A stretch of 64,000 nucleotides of DNA from Emticicia aquatica (GCF_923079645.1 NZ_CAKLPY010000001.1:1880001-1944000); one strand, 5' to 3'. Numbered from the stretch's first letter, positions 46,468 to 56,507 are shown. A program made the numbers and translations. The notes: generated from the sequence alone by a model not told the origin.

Positions 46468-47505
46468 ATGTCAGAACTGATTAGTGGAATTCAGCAAGTT
46501 GGAATTGGTGTAAAAAATGCACAAGAAGCATTTAGTTGGTACAATAAAACTTTGGGGCTGAATGTGCCTCTTTTTGATGATGTTGCAGAAGCAACCCTAA
46601 TGACTCGCTATACAAATGGAAATGTTCGTCAACGCCGTGCAATTTTAGCATTAAATATGGCTGGTGGCGGTGGTGCAGAAATTTGGCAATCGAATCGTCC
46701 AGAGCCACTTGCAGCAGATTTTGAGCCACAAATCGGTGATTACGGTATTTTTGCAGTAAAAATAAAATGTTCGAATGTCAAAAAATTTGCCGAAAAACAA
46801 AACTTAAACACTACAAATTCGCCAGAAAACAAACCTTATTCATGGCTAAAAGATAGTTATGGCAATCAACTTCAAGTAGTTCAAGACAATTCTTGGTTTA
46901 AACAAAATGACAGTTTAACAGGCGGAGTTTTGGGTGTGATGATTGGCGTAAGCGATATTGACAAAGCCCTGAATTTATATCAAAATATTCTGCAAATCAG
47001 TGAGTTAATTTATGATGAAACTGGCACATTTGAAGATTTAAAAGAGTTGAATGCTGAAACAAAACGTTTCCGTAGGGTTTTGTTACGTAAACCAATGAAT
47101 AATACTGGTGCGTTTAGTCGATTGCTTGGAAATGTAGAAATTGAACTAATTCAGGCTCTTGACTCAACACCAAGAAAAATATTTGATGGCAGAAGTTGGG
47201 GAGATTTAGGTTTTATCCATGTGTGTTTTGACACGCTTGATATGGATACTTTGAAGAAAAAATGTGATGCGAATGGTTTTCCTTTTACAGTTGATAGCGA
47301 TGATACTTTTGATATGGGCGAAGCTGGTGGTCGATTTACTTATTTAGAAGACCCAGACGGAACGCTCATCGAATTTGTGGAAACGCATCGCGTACCAATT
47401 TTGAAAAAAATTGGTTGGTATCTCAATCTAAAAAAGCGAAAAACACAAAAACCTCTACCCGATTGGATGGTTTCGACGATGGGTTGGGGAAAAGTTAAAG
47501 CATAA
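46468..47505 (+). CDS. VOC family protein with two glyoxalase-like domains
   Basis: 345 residues. Two vicinal-oxygen-chelate domains (about 5-145 and 150-315); SGIQQVGIGVKNAQEAFSWYNKTLGL starts the first and GGVLGVMIGVSDIDKALNLYQNIL the second, each with the expected beta-alpha-beta core. Metal ligands are not obvious in every usual place, so the activity is not assigned. A terminator follows. Confidence 0.87.
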   Translation: MSELISGIQQVGIGVKNAQEAFSWYNKTLGLNVPLFDDVAEATLMTRYTNGNVRQRRAILALNMAGGGGAEIWQSNRPEPLAADFEPQIGDYGIFAVKIKCSNVKKFAEKQNLNTTNSPENKPYSWLKDSYGNQLQVVQDNSWFKQNDSLTGGVLGVMIGVSDIDKALNLYQNILQISELIYDETGTFEDLKELNAETKRFRRVLLRKPMNNTGAFSRLLGNVEIELIQALDSTPRKIFDGRSWGDLGFIHVCFDTLDMDTLKKKCDANGFPFTVDSDDTFDMGEAGGRFTYLEDPDGTLIEFVETHRVPILKKIGWYLNLKKRKTQKPLPDWMVSTMGWGKVKA

Positions 47506-47521
47506 AAAAATTAAATAAAAG

Positions 47522-47550
47522 AAAAAGACGTCCAAATTGGGCGTTTTTTT
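47522..47550 (+). terminator. Intrinsic terminator after VOC gene
   Basis: ACGTCC and GGGCGT form a six-base-pair stem (one G-T) with a five-base loop, flanked by A and T runs of five and seven. Confidence 0.75.
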
Positions 47551-47576
47551 ATGAAAAAATATTTAAAACAAGCAAA

Positions 47577-47873
47577 ATGGCAACAATTTATCACATAACC
47601 AGCAAAGAATGGTGGCAAAAATGGAATGAACTTGATTATTATGAAAGTCCAACATTTCACCAAGAAACTTTTATTCATTTAAGTACTTCCACACAAGTGG
47701 CGGGTGTACTCGAAAGATATTATGCTGGTCAAAGTAATTTACTGAAACTTCATATTAATACTGAAATGTTAACTGCTGAATTGAAATATGAAAAAGCGAC
47801 TAACGATGAGTTATTCCCGCATTTATTTGGGTCGCTCAATAAAAGTGCGATTGAAAAAATTGAAGAACTTTAG
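47577..47873 (+). CDS. DUF952 family protein
   Basis: 98 residues with the DUF952 pattern: IYHITSKEWWQKW, SPTFHQETFIHLSTSTQVAGVLERYY, LLKLHINTEML and LFPHLFGSLNKSAI. The fold resembles ADP-ribosyltransferase-like domains in some descriptions; no activity is established. It starts 26 bases after the terminator. Confidence 0.88.
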   Translation: MATIYHITSKEWWQKWNELDYYESPTFHQETFIHLSTSTQVAGVLERYYAGQSNLLKLHINTEMLTAELKYEKATNDELFPHLFGSLNKSAIEKIEEL

Positions 47874-47932
47874 CGTTTAAAGTCTATTTCAAACAAAAAT
47901 CCGTATATAAATCAAAAAATATCAAGAAAATT

Positions 47933-48268
47933 ATGAAAACGTATTACAATCCTGATGATTTAGCAAAATTTGGTAAAATTGGCGAATTTGGTGGTAAAGA
48001 TTTAGCCAACAAGTTTTTTAATTATTATGGCGAAACCTTTAAGGATGGAGCATTAACGGAACGAGAAAAATCATTGATTGCCTTGGCTGTTGCTCATACC
48101 ATGCAATGCCCATATTGTATTGATGCATACACAGCTGACACGCTCGCCAAAGGTTGTACAGAAGATGAAATGATGGAGGCTGTTCATGTTTCGGCAGCTT
48201 TGGCGGCTGGAGTAAAACTTGTTCATAGCGTTCAAATGATTAATAAAGCAAAAGAGTTGATGATGTAA
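47933..48268 (+). CDS. Peroxidase-like CMD/AhpD-family protein of the arsenosugar-associated group
   Basis: 111 residues of the carboxymuconolactone decarboxylase / AhpD fold. The redox pair Cys59 and Cys62 is in MQCPYCIDAYTAD, followed by helices with the usual EMMEAVHVSAALAAGVKLVHS. It matches the form found next to arsenosugar radical SAM enzymes (in some species with selenocysteine); here both positions are Cys. It is 59 bases after DUF952 and may be co-transcribed. Confidence 0.83.
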   Translation: MKTYYNPDDLAKFGKIGEFGGKDLANKFFNYYGETFKDGALTEREKSLIALAVAHTMQCPYCIDAYTADTLAKGCTEDEMMEAVHVSAALAAGVKLVHSVQMINKAKELMM

Positions 48269-48285
48269 ATCTCTATTGTTGACTC

Positions 48286-48336
48286 AAAAAGGACATTCAG
48301 GAAGATTACTATTTTCTGAAATGCCCTTTTTTTTTA
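48286..48336 (+). terminator. Probable terminator, imperfect stem
   Basis: An imperfect stem between GGACATTCAGGAA and TTCTGAAATGCCC is followed by nine T residues, 18 bases past the peroxidase-like gene. Confidence 0.55.
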
Positions 48337-48355
48337 TTCATTGAGTTTCTCATTT

Positions 48356-48387
48356 TTGGAATTTTTCGGAAATATCTCTTATTTTTG
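48356..48387 (+). promoter_or_regulatory. Promoter of the large secreted protein gene
   Basis: TTG (48356-48358), 21 bases, TATTTTTG (48380-48387), 25 bases before the ATG at 48412. Confidence 0.6.
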
Positions 48388-48411
48388 ATAATTATATCAA
48401 ACCAACTTCAA

Positions 48412-51400
48412 ATGAAATTAAAATCTACCATTTATCTTTTTATTTTCTTCCTCACATTATCAATCGCTAAAGCACAACAATCAGGAAACAGCGTTTATGC
48501 TTATTTTAACAATCCAACAACAGATAGTTATTCTTGTGGTGGTCATTCAATCATTGGAGAATTATCTGCCTACTACTATAATTATGATGAAACAGGAAAT
48601 GGTCAATCTACTGAAATCGTTTTAATGGATGATAATCAGCTCTTTCTTGAGATTGCTGACATCAATTCTAACAATTTTTCTAAAATTCCTGTAAACAAAA
48701 TTGATATTGGAAATTACAGAAAAGGATTATTCAAATTGCCTGATAGCCTAAAAGTAGGCAAGCAATATTTAATCAGAATGAGTACCACTAATCCAGCTTT
48801 AATATCAAATATAACTACCATCACTTTTGGTGCTGGAGTTGTGCCTTACAGCGTAAATTTTAACCAAGAATTTGATTTCTACACAATCCCTTCAAATGTC
48901 TATCTTAATGTAAATATTAAGATTAAAAACGGTAAAGACAGTATTCAAAATCAATTTTATCAGAAATATTTTGTTAAACTTTCCGATGGTACTAAAAAAG
49001 AATTTAGTGCGTATTATATGCCTTCCTACGCCACTATTCAAGTTTTGGCGAAAGACACTGTAAATGTTTATAAAATAACCGAAATAGTAAATTCATGTGG
49101 AGTAAAAGGAGAAATTTCGGGAGAAGCAAAGGCAAAAAAAAAGCAATACCTAGATTTGATTTTTATAAAAAGTTCGTTTCCAGAAGATAGCTACAATATT
49201 TGTAGTGGGTCTAAAGTCAGTATTGATGTTAATTCCAAATCATTACCACCAAAAAGTAAATTAAAAGTACAGGTATCGAAGGATTATTATTTTAGTACCC
49301 TTTTAGGAGAATTTGATGCTGTTTTAGATGAAAATAATCGACTTGTATTCGATATTCCAAAATATCTAAAAGAGAATGAACAATTCACCATTCGAGTTTA
49401 TAGCAGTGAAAAGAATTTGATGAGTAACAGTATGTCATATTATGTGATGCCTGTTTTGAATACTATGTCCTATTATTACAGTTATTCAAAGGCAGATAAT
49501 ATAAACATTTACTTTTATGCATACAATCCTGAAACGAATCAATCTAGTACGTTGCCAATTCGGGAATTAGAAATTAATGGCAAAAAAATAGATAAAAGTG
49601 AAATTGATTATAGCACCATTAATATAAAACTCACTCAAAAAGACACGGTTTTAACCATTAATAAAATCACTAATACTTGTGGCAATTTAGCAATCCTCAA
49701 CCCAACAATTACTTTTAAACCTTCAAATTTTAGGTATTTAACATTCAAAACAGACAACAAACCCGTTTGTCAAGGAAGCACTATTGATTTACCATTTGAA
49801 ATCAATAATACCGCAAGAATCAACGAAATTAAGTTTGAAACTTATATTAGTGCAACGGGAAGAGAATATTCAGAAGAAACAAAATCATACTCTGGAAAAA
49901 CCGCTTACACGACAATTTATAACATAAAATATAGTTATAATTCGGAGAAAAAAAATGTTTCGGTCACAATTCCTGACAACCTGCTTGAATTATTAAATAA
50001 ACAATTCAGTAATCGCAAAGTAAATATACAAGAATTATATTTTTCGATGTATGGGTATTCAAATACATCAACATTATCAATTTCAAGCAATTATTTCCAT
50101 ATTCCAGTAAAATTAGCTCCAATCTTAAAACTAACTTCGCCAAGTATCGAAGTTCTTGGTAAAGGCAATGTAAAAATTCCTGTTCAATTTATAGGTGGCG
50201 ATAAAATTAGTTATGCTTTATCAAATGGATTGAAAGGAAATATTGACCAAAAAAACTATGATTGCTACTATTGCGAACCATTGAGTAGCGGAGAAGACAG
50301 CATCAATGTTTTGGTCGAAAAAAATAGTACATTTAGAATCGTTTCTGCTGAAAACGACTGTGCTGTGGCAGCAATTTCTGGCGAAACAAAAGTGATTGTT
50401 AATAATCCTGATTTACAAAAAATAGAAATCGATGCTTCTATTGGGCAAAAAGCGTGTTCTAATTCAACGTTTGAAATACCTTTCAATAAGTATGGCACTT
50501 GGAATAATCAAAAAATATATGCTTACGTTACAGTTTATGATTATAATAAAAATAGTACACAATATAAATACGAAGTAACAACTTCACCGTTTAAATATAA
50601 AGTACCCAATGTTAGTAGTTATAGACAATTTACGGTGAGGTTTGAAACAGAAAAGAGTGAAATAAAAACCAAAGTTTATTCATTTTCAATCGTTTATTTT
50701 CCCAATAATGTTAACTTTTCAACGAGTTATTATTCAATAGATTATAAGGATGGCGTCGAATTAATAAAACTTGTAGAAAATACTTCATCTCAAAATATCA
50801 ACTTTAATTTCTATGGCTATGGAGGAGATTTAGATTTCAAAGTCAATGGAATAAATCAGGAATATTCGTATAGTGATGGCAATTATTCTTCTTTGAGTTC
50901 AAGTTTTACTTTTAAAAAAGACACGACTATTATTCTTAACTCAGTATCAAATAGTTGTGGAACTTTAGAAATTAACCGAAAGTTTGTTATTTCGACAACT
51001 CCGACTGTCATAAAAAATATCTACGAAAGTTCCTACCAAAACTTTTTACCTACTTCTTCTTGTGCTGGTTCAAAAAGATATATTCACTATGAATATGCGG
51101 GTAAAATACCTAAAAATGACTCAGTGATAGTACAAATTGCAGGTTATAAAGGTGAAATTTCGTCGCCATCAAAATTAGTTTTTTTTGATATTCCAACCAA
51201 ACAAGGTATCAACGAACTACTCGTAACAATTCCTGATACATGTTTTGGTTCTTATGCATTCAGAGTACGTTCGGCTGTTACATCTTCGGTATCGTATTAC
51301 AATTATGGCCTTCATTTTGAACAAAAACCAATTATTAAACTGACGTCAAAATCAGGTGCAACCGAACTTTTGAATACCGAAGGCGTGTATTTATACCTAC

Positions 51401-53277
51401 AATCTAATCTTGAAAAATCACAGAGTTATAACCTTGTAATGAATGATGGAAGTACATATTCTAATTATGATTTTGGTCAATATTTTAGCAGCGACTATAA
51501 TGATTCCACTCAAAAATATACACAAGTAATCAGAAATTATGGAAAATTCTTCAATCCAAAACAAACTATCACTTATTCAATCGCATCGGTTTATAATTAT
51601 TGTGGAATTGGTAAAGCAGAAGGAAGCATCAAAGTAATTGTTAATCCAAAGATTAATCCGAGTATAAATAATGAATTATCAAGCTCTACGTTTTGTGCAA
51701 GCGATAGTTTAAAGCTTAATTTGAGTTATTTTGGCGAATTCCCTAAAGATACGCTTATGGGTATTTATTTGCATACAAATGCCAAAGCTGCTTATAATCA
51801 AGAATTAGCAACATTTAAAAACAATCCAAGCGAAATCAGTGTAAAACTTCCGAAAGAGGTATATTCAGGCTATTATTTTATTCAAATTCGTAAAAAAAGC
51901 CGTTCTAAAATTTATTATTCTGGAAATTCTCGACCAGATTCATTGTCGAGAATTGATATGTCTAAAAATTGGGATTCAGAATATTTGTATTTCAACATTG
52001 CAACTCCACCAAACATAAATTTGAGTGGTAGTACAGAGATTTTCGTTGGAAATTCGGCAAAGCTAAATATTAATCCAATCAACAATCTTGGACAAGATAT
52101 TTCAGTTTCAAAAGATACTATTTCATTTATTTACGGTATGCCTTACTTTTTTGAGTTTAATAACGGAAGTAAATATACATCTACCAACGCCTCAATTGTT
52201 GTCAACCCATCTAAAACAACAACTTACACAATTTCATCTGTTAAAAATTATTGTGGCGTAGGAAAACCTAGCGGAAGTGCGACCATAACCGTTTTGCCCA
52301 AATCAGACAAACGGATTGAAAGTCTTGGTTTTTTAAGAAAAGCTGATTATCAAGAAAAAGAAGTGATTTATTATTACTATTATGATTCATATACCGAATA
52401 CTGTGCTGGAAAAAGTGATTCATTAGATATTAAAGTTTATGGCGTGACAAAAGACAGTGATTTTTCTAAATATAAAGTTTTATTGTCAGATAAAGATGGA
52501 CAAAATTACAGTCCAATTAAAACCACTAAATCGGTTCTAGTGGTTGATTCGCTTGCTTATAAAATCGTAAGATTATGGCACGAATTACCCGAAGACCTAA
52601 AATTTGGATATAGTTACCGTATTAAAGGAGTATCTGACGATGAAGGGATTTTGAGTACGCCTATAATTCATCCTTTAAAAATACATGAATTGCCAACAGC
52701 TTCTTTGACAGGTAATGCAACTTTCTTGACGGGTGAAAAAGTCAGTGCAACAGTAAAATATACTGGAGATTTACCTTGGTTAACATCAGTCGTTGACAAC
52801 GATGGAACGCTCGTGTATAATGGTCTTCCTTCCAAATCTGATTCGACTGAAAACTTTAAAAACTTTCAACCAAAATTGATTTATACCAATGAATTAAAAC
52901 TTGAATTAGCACCTCAAAAAACAAATACTTACAAAGTCTCAAAAGTTTATAATATGACTTGTGGTTCAGGAAAAATCATGCAAGGAGAGTTTTCTGTTGA
53001 TTTGATTTTGGCAAATGAAAATCTTTCACAAAATCTCATTCAAATTTATCCAAACCCAACAGTTAATCAATTAAATATTGATTTATCTACATTAAATGCC
53101 ACCACCACGATTGATTTATTTGATATAAATGGGCGTTTATTGAGCAGTAAAATTATTGATAAAAGCGAAGTTCATCAAAAACAAAATTGGGATTTTAGCC
53201 AATATCATACTGGAACATATTTATTAAAAATCAGCAGTGATAAATTTTTACAGACTTATCGAGTCATGAAATATTAG
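48412..53277 (+). CDS. Large T9SS-secreted protein with seven cysteine-marked repeats
   Basis: 1,621 residues from ATG at 48412; the upstream TTG start at 48385 adds a non-signal-like lead. A signal peptide is at about 1-21 (ending AKAQ). Seven repeats follow, each opening with a Cys-x-Gly or Cys-Ser/Ala motif (Cys42, 264, 453, 682, 884, 1095, 1331) and closing with a second Cys before Gly (for example SCGVKG, YCGIGKAEGS, YCGVGKPSGS). The repeats are rich in Tyr, Ser and Asn and likely beta-sandwich modules stabilised by one disulfide each. The last 80 residues are a type A T9SS sorting domain (IQIYPNPTVNQLNIDLS, GTYLLKIS). It is probably a surface adhesin. It has its own promoter and terminator. 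Confidence 0.92.
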   Translation: MKLKSTIYLFIFFLTLSIAKAQQSGNSVYAYFNNPTTDSYSCGGHSIIGELSAYYYNYDETGNGQSTEIVLMDDNQLFLEIADINSNNFSKIPVNKIDIGNYRKGLFKLPDSLKVGKQYLIRMSTTNPALISNITTITFGAGVVPYSVNFNQEFDFYTIPSNVYLNVNIKIKNGKDSIQNQFYQKYFVKLSDGTKKEFSAYYMPSYATIQVLAKDTVNVYKITEIVNSCGVKGEISGEAKAKKKQYLDLIFIKSSFPEDSYNICSGSKVSIDVNSKSLPPKSKLKVQVSKDYYFSTLLGEFDAVLDENNRLVFDIPKYLKENEQFTIRVYSSEKNLMSNSMSYYVMPVLNTMSYYYSYSKADNINIYFYAYNPETNQSSTLPIRELEINGKKIDKSEIDYSTINIKLTQKDTVLTINKITNTCGNLAILNPTITFKPSNFRYLTFKTDNKPVCQGSTIDLPFEINNTARINEIKFETYISATGREYSEETKSYSGKTAYTTIYNIKYSYNSEKKNVSVTIPDNLLELLNKQFSNRKVNIQELYFSMYGYSNTSTLSISSNYFHIPVKLAPILKLTSPSIEVLGKGNVKIPVQFIGGDKISYALSNGLKGNIDQKNYDCYYCEPLSSGEDSINVLVEKNSTFRIVSAENDCAVAAISGETKVIVNNPDLQKIEIDASIGQKACSNSTFEIPFNKYGTWNNQKIYAYVTVYDYNKNSTQYKYEVTTSPFKYKVPNVSSYRQFTVRFETEKSEIKTKVYSFSIVYFPNNVNFSTSYYSIDYKDGVELIKLVENTSSQNINFNFYGYGGDLDFKVNGINQEYSYSDGNYSSLSSSFTFKKDTTIILNSVSNSCGTLEINRKFVISTTPTVIKNIYESSYQNFLPTSSCAGSKRYIHYEYAGKIPKNDSVIVQIAGYKGEISSPSKLVFFDIPTKQGINELLVTIPDTCFGSYAFRVRSAVTSSVSYYNYGLHFEQKPIIKLTSKSGATELLNTEGVYLYLQSNLEKSQSYNLVMNDGSTYSNYDFGQYFSSDYNDSTQKYTQVIRNYGKFFNPKQTITYSIASVYNYCGIGKAEGSIKVIVNPKINPSINNELSSSTFCASDSLKLNLSYFGEFPKDTLMGIYLHTNAKAAYNQELATFKNNPSEISVKLPKEVYSGYYFIQIRKKSRSKIYYSGNSRPDSLSRIDMSKNWDSEYLYFNIATPPNINLSGSTEIFVGNSAKLNINPINNLGQDISVSKDTISFIYGMPYFFEFNNGSKYTSTNASIVVNPSKTTTYTISSVKNYCGVGKPSGSATITVLPKSDKRIESLGFLRKADYQEKEVIYYYYYDSYTEYCAGKSDSLDIKVYGVTKDSDFSKYKVLLSDKDGQNYSPIKTTKSVLVVDSLAYKIVRLWHELPEDLKFGYSYRIKGVSDDEGILSTPIIHPLKIHELPTASLTGNATFLTGEKVSATVKYTGDLPWLTSVVDNDGTLVYNGLPSKSDSTENFKNFQPKLIYTNELKLELAPQKTNTYKVSKVYNMTCGSGKIMQGEFSVDLILANENLSQNLIQIYPNPTVNQLNIDLSTLNATTTIDLFDINGRLLSSKIIDKSEVHQKQNWDFSQYHTGTYLLKISSDKFLQTYRVMKY

Positions 53278-53278
53278 T

Positions 53279-53311
53279 AAAAATGGGGCATAAAATTTAT
53301 GCCCCATTTTT
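53279..53311. terminator. Shared terminator between two convergent stops
   Basis: A perfect 16-base-pair stem (AAAAATGGGGCATAAA / TTTATGCCCCATTTTT) with a one-base centre. It fits exactly between the stop of the large secreted protein and the stop of the convergent oxidoreductase, serving both. Confidence 0.9.
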
Positions 53312-55028
53312 TTACAAATTCATCTTTTTTAATTCTTCCACAGCATAATTTGCCGCTCGGGCCGAAAGAGCCATATAAGTTAAGGATGGGTTTTGACACG
53401 GTGAAGAAGTCATTGCAGCACCATCTGTGCAAAATACATTTTTCACTGCATGATGCTGGTTATATTTATTAAAAACAGAATTTTTTGGGTCATTTCCCAT
53501 GCGAGCCGTACCCATTTCGTGGATACTCAAGCCAATCGTAGCTTTTGCATCAAAACCTTCGATATTTTTAAAACCTGATGCTTCCATCATTGCAACGGCT
53601 TGTTCTTGAGCATCTTTTCGCATTGCCATTTCATTTTCTCGATGCTGTGCATCAAATTTTAAAACAGGCTGCCCCCATTTATCCTTCATTTCTTCAGTAA
53701 GAGAAACTTTATTTTCGTAATAAGGCAAACATTCTCCAAAAGCGTCCAAAATCATTTTCCATTTACCAAATTGGGTGTTTTTTTCTTTAAAATCTTCTCC
53801 AAAACCTTCCATTCCCGCGGCACTGCCCCAACCTTCACGCCAAGTATAAACTTCAAATCCATAACCTCGTTTGAAATTTTGCTTATCGCCATTCACATTT
53901 CTAAAGCGTGGAATATATAAACCCGCAGGATGGCGACCATAATAAACTTTATCTAAATCGCCTTCATAATCGGCATTTGCCCCAACATGAAAATGATGGT
54001 CCATCAAATTATGACCCAATTGTCCGCTATCGTCCATCCCATTAGGAAAACGATTAGACTTAGAATTCATCAAAATAAAGGTTGAACCTAGAGCCGAAGC
54101 ATTCAGGAAAATCACTTTGGCATTGAACTCAATCCATTCATTGGTTTGCTCATCAATTACTCTTACGCCAGAAGCTTTTCCTGTTTTTTCATCGTAAATG
54201 ATTGAATTAACAATCGAATGTGGACGAATCGTCAAATTTCCAGTTTTGCGTGCTGCTGGAATTGTAGCTGATTGACTACTAAAATATGCCCCAAACGGAC
54301 AACCACGCATACAAAGATTCCGAAATTGACATTTTGCTCGTCCCAATGCAGTTTGTTCTTCCGTTGGCTGAGTCAAATGAGCGGCTCGAGCGGCAATCAC
54401 TTTTCGGTCGGAAAATTTTGTATTAACTGCTTCCCTAAAATGACTTTCAATACAATTTTCAGGTAAAGCAGGTTGAAAAATGCCATCGGGTAATTGAGGC
54501 AATCCATCACGATTTCCTGCAATTCCTGCAAATCGCTCTACATGGTCATACCACGGAGCAATATCTTTATACCTGATAGGCCAATCAACACCAATTCCTT
54601 CTTTTATATTTGCTTCAAAATCTAAATCTGAAAAACGAAAAGAATACCGTCCCCACATGAGCGAGCGTCCGCCAACATGATAGCCACGAATCCAGTCGAA
54701 TGGTTTATCTTCTACATAAGGATTTTCTAAATCATTAACAAAATGATGAGCCGTTGCTTCAGTAACCGTAAAACCAGTACGGTTTTGAATCAATTGCTTT
54801 TCAAGTTCTTTTTCGGGCATTTTTAAGTTATGATGCTCAAATTTCCCAAGGGGCTTTCATTGCCGTATGATAATCTTTTACGTGTTCAATCATTCTTCCA
54901 CGTTCAAGCATCAATACTTTAAGTCCTTTTTCGGATAATTCTTTTGCAGACCATCCACCCGAAATCCCAGAACCCACCACAATAGCATCATAAGTTATTT
55001 GCTCTTTTTGTTTTCCTTGTGTATTCAT
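53312..55028 (-). pseudogene. GMC-type oxidoreductase split by a one-base frameshift
   Basis: The N-terminus is encoded at 54837-55028 (63 codons: FAD motif VVGSGISGGW, then MLERGRMIEHV, ending APWEI-stop). The remaining 502 codons are in another frame at 53312-54820 (GYHVGGRSLMWGRYSFRFSD, CMRGCPFGAYFSSQS, HEMGTARMG, SSPCQNPSLTYMALSARAA). On the minus strand GAA-ATT-TGA (about 54839-54845) has one extra A. Removing it gives W-E-F-E-H-H-N-L-K-M-P-E and joins the two halves into about 571 residues, the length expected of gluconate or sugar dehydrogenase-type GMC enzymes. The body shows no other damage. It is a recent mutation or an assembly error. Confidence 0.88.
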
Positions 55029-55216
55029 TTTGTTTTTTAATTTGTTGCTCCAATGTCTTTATAAGTTGGTGAATATACAAATTATTCAATGATGTCAAAA
55101 ATTTCAATTATTTTCTACATAATAAATGTAACATTCCAAAATCACGTAAAAACCCCTAGCGATTATAGTATTTTAACGCTATGCTTGCTTCACTTAAGTA
55201 CTTAAATTTGTAGCAT

Positions 55217-55384
55217 CTTAATAGCCATGATATAAGTATTTAGTACTGAAAGCTGATTCTTCGGAATCAGCCTTTCATACTAAAGAATTACAGTTTGTTT
55301 TTTTTTTGTTTAAAATAAGGTTTCATTAGTTTAGGGTTAGATACGTAGCACACCTTTACATTAGAGCGTGTGCTATTTTTTTTC
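55217..55384 (+). ncRNA. Candidate intergenic small RNA
   Basis: A transcript starting near 55217, after TAAATTTG, would be about 170 nt. It would contain the stem TTTAGTA-(C)-TGAAAGCTGATTC / GAATCAGC-(C)-TTTCATACTAAA closed by a C(UUCG)G tetraloop, and end at the terminator TAGCACAC / GTGTGCTA with nine T. No protein gene lies upstream on this strand, so the terminator needs a transcript of its own. The nearest TTG for the -33 element is only 15 bases from the -7 element, so the promoter is not ideal. Confidence 0.4.
55346..55384 (+). terminator. Intrinsic terminator without an upstream protein gene
   Basis: TAGCACAC (55346-55353) pairs with GTGTGCTA (55368-55375), with a 14-base loop, then nine T. 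The upstream gene is on the opposite strand. Confidence 0.8.
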
Positions 55385-55442
55385 TATCAAAACGTAAATT
55401 ATATTTTATTGCTGTACTTTTGTTGGAAATAGTGAATATTAA

Positions 55443-56426
55443 ATGAAATCAAAAGGAAACATAAAATCTACTAAAAGCCCTAATAATTCAGAGAAAAATG
55501 GACTTCACCCACGTAATCCACACCGATTTCGTTATGATTTTGAGCAATTAATTTCCTCTTCTGCTGAATTATCTCCTTATGTTTTTGTAAATCAATATAA
55601 TAACGAAACCATTGATTTTGCGAATCCAGATGCTGTTAAAACACTTAATAAAGCTATTTTGAAACATTTTTATGCCATAAATCTTTGGGATATTCCCAAA
55701 AACTACCTTTGTCCACCAATTCCAGGTCGAGCCGATTACATTCATTATATTGCTGATTTGCTCGCTTCTTGTAATAACAATCTGATTCCGACTGGTAAAT
55801 CAATAAAAATACTCGATATTGGCATTGGGGCAAACTGTGTTTATCCCATTATTGGACAAAAAGAATACGCTTGGCAGTTTGTCGGTACGGATATTGACCC
55901 AATTGCTATCAAATCGGCCAAAAACATTATTGATTCAAACCCAATTCTTGCAGGAAAAATTGAGTGCCGTTTGCAGGAATCAAATAATAATATTTTCAAA
56001 GGCATAATCATACCTAATGAGGCTTTTGATGTTTCAATTTGTAATCCGCCTTTTCATTCTTCACTCGAAGAAGCAACGGCTGGCACACAACGAAAACTTA
56101 GAAACTTGGGAAATAATAACGCTAAAAAGCCAATTTTGAACTTTGGTGGACAAAATTCCGAACTTTGGTGTGAAGGTGGTGAAGAAGCTTTTGTGTGTAA
56201 AATGATTCGTGAAAGTGCCACAATTCCAAATCAATGCTTTTGGTTTACGAGTTTAATTTCCAAAAAAGAGCATTTACAAAGTATTTATCATGCACTTCGC
56301 CAAGCAAAAGCATTTAGCGTTCGCACCATCAAAATGACACAAGGACAAAAAAACAGTAGAATTGTAGCTTGGACTTTCCTCAACGAAACTCAACAAAAAG
56401 AATGGCAAAAGAGAAAGTGGAAATAA
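55443..56426 (+). CDS. rlmF: 23S rRNA m6A1618 methyltransferase RlmF
   Basis: 327 residues. Methylates adenosine 1618 of 23S rRNA with [15 protein letters not shown] is near residue 22, [22 protein letters not shown] at 78-99, SAM motif [16 protein letters not shown], and NPPF ([14 protein letters not shown]) for the target base. A terminator follows. Confidence 0.95.
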   Translation: MKSKGNIKSTKSPNNSEKNGLHPRNPHRFRYDFEQLISSSAELSPYVFVNQYNNETIDFANPDAVKTLNKAILKHFYAINLWDIPKNYLCPPIPGRADYIHYIADLLASCNNNLIPTGKSIKILDIGIGANCVYPIIGQKEYAWQFVGTDIDPIAIKSAKNIIDSNPILAGKIECRLQESNNNIFKGIIIPNEAFDVSICNPPFHSSLEEATAGTQRKLRNLGNNNAKKPILNFGGQNSELWCEGGEEAFVCKMIRESATIPNQCFWFTSLISKKEHLQSIYHALRQAKAFSVRTIKMTQGQKNSRIVAWTFLNETQQKEWQKRKWK

Positions 56427-56434
56427 TCAAATTC

Positions 56435-56462
56435 AAAGAGAAAATTCATATTTCTCTTTTTT
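56435..56462 (+). terminator. Intrinsic terminator after rlmF
   Basis: AAAGAGAAA and TTTCTCTTT, a nine-base-pair stem with a seven-base loop, followed by T. Confidence 0.65.
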
Positions 56463-56507
56463 ATTCAAAAACTATATCGTAATATTGCAATATAAAAATA
56501 AGCGATA

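Larger units (their letters stand above)
55029..55442. other. Intergenic region with a small RNA candidate
   Basis: 414 bases without a protein gene. It holds a -7-type element TAAATTTG (55203-55210), a 20-base-pair hairpin (55239-55284) and a canonical plus-strand terminator (55346-55384), with no open frame between them. The usual subunit 3 gene of GMC dehydrogenases is absent here. The rlmF start region has TACTTTTG at 55415-55422. Confidence 0.55.

Noticed and set aside
48412-53277. The long secreted protein as a repeat-expansion artefact
   Set aside because: The seven repeats are well diverged at the base level, so misassembly by repeat collapse is unlikely.
54821-54850. A programmed +1 frameshift joining the oxidoreductase halves
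   Set aside because: The junction is ATT-TGA without a prfB-like slip codon or other stimulatory signal; a plain indel is simpler.
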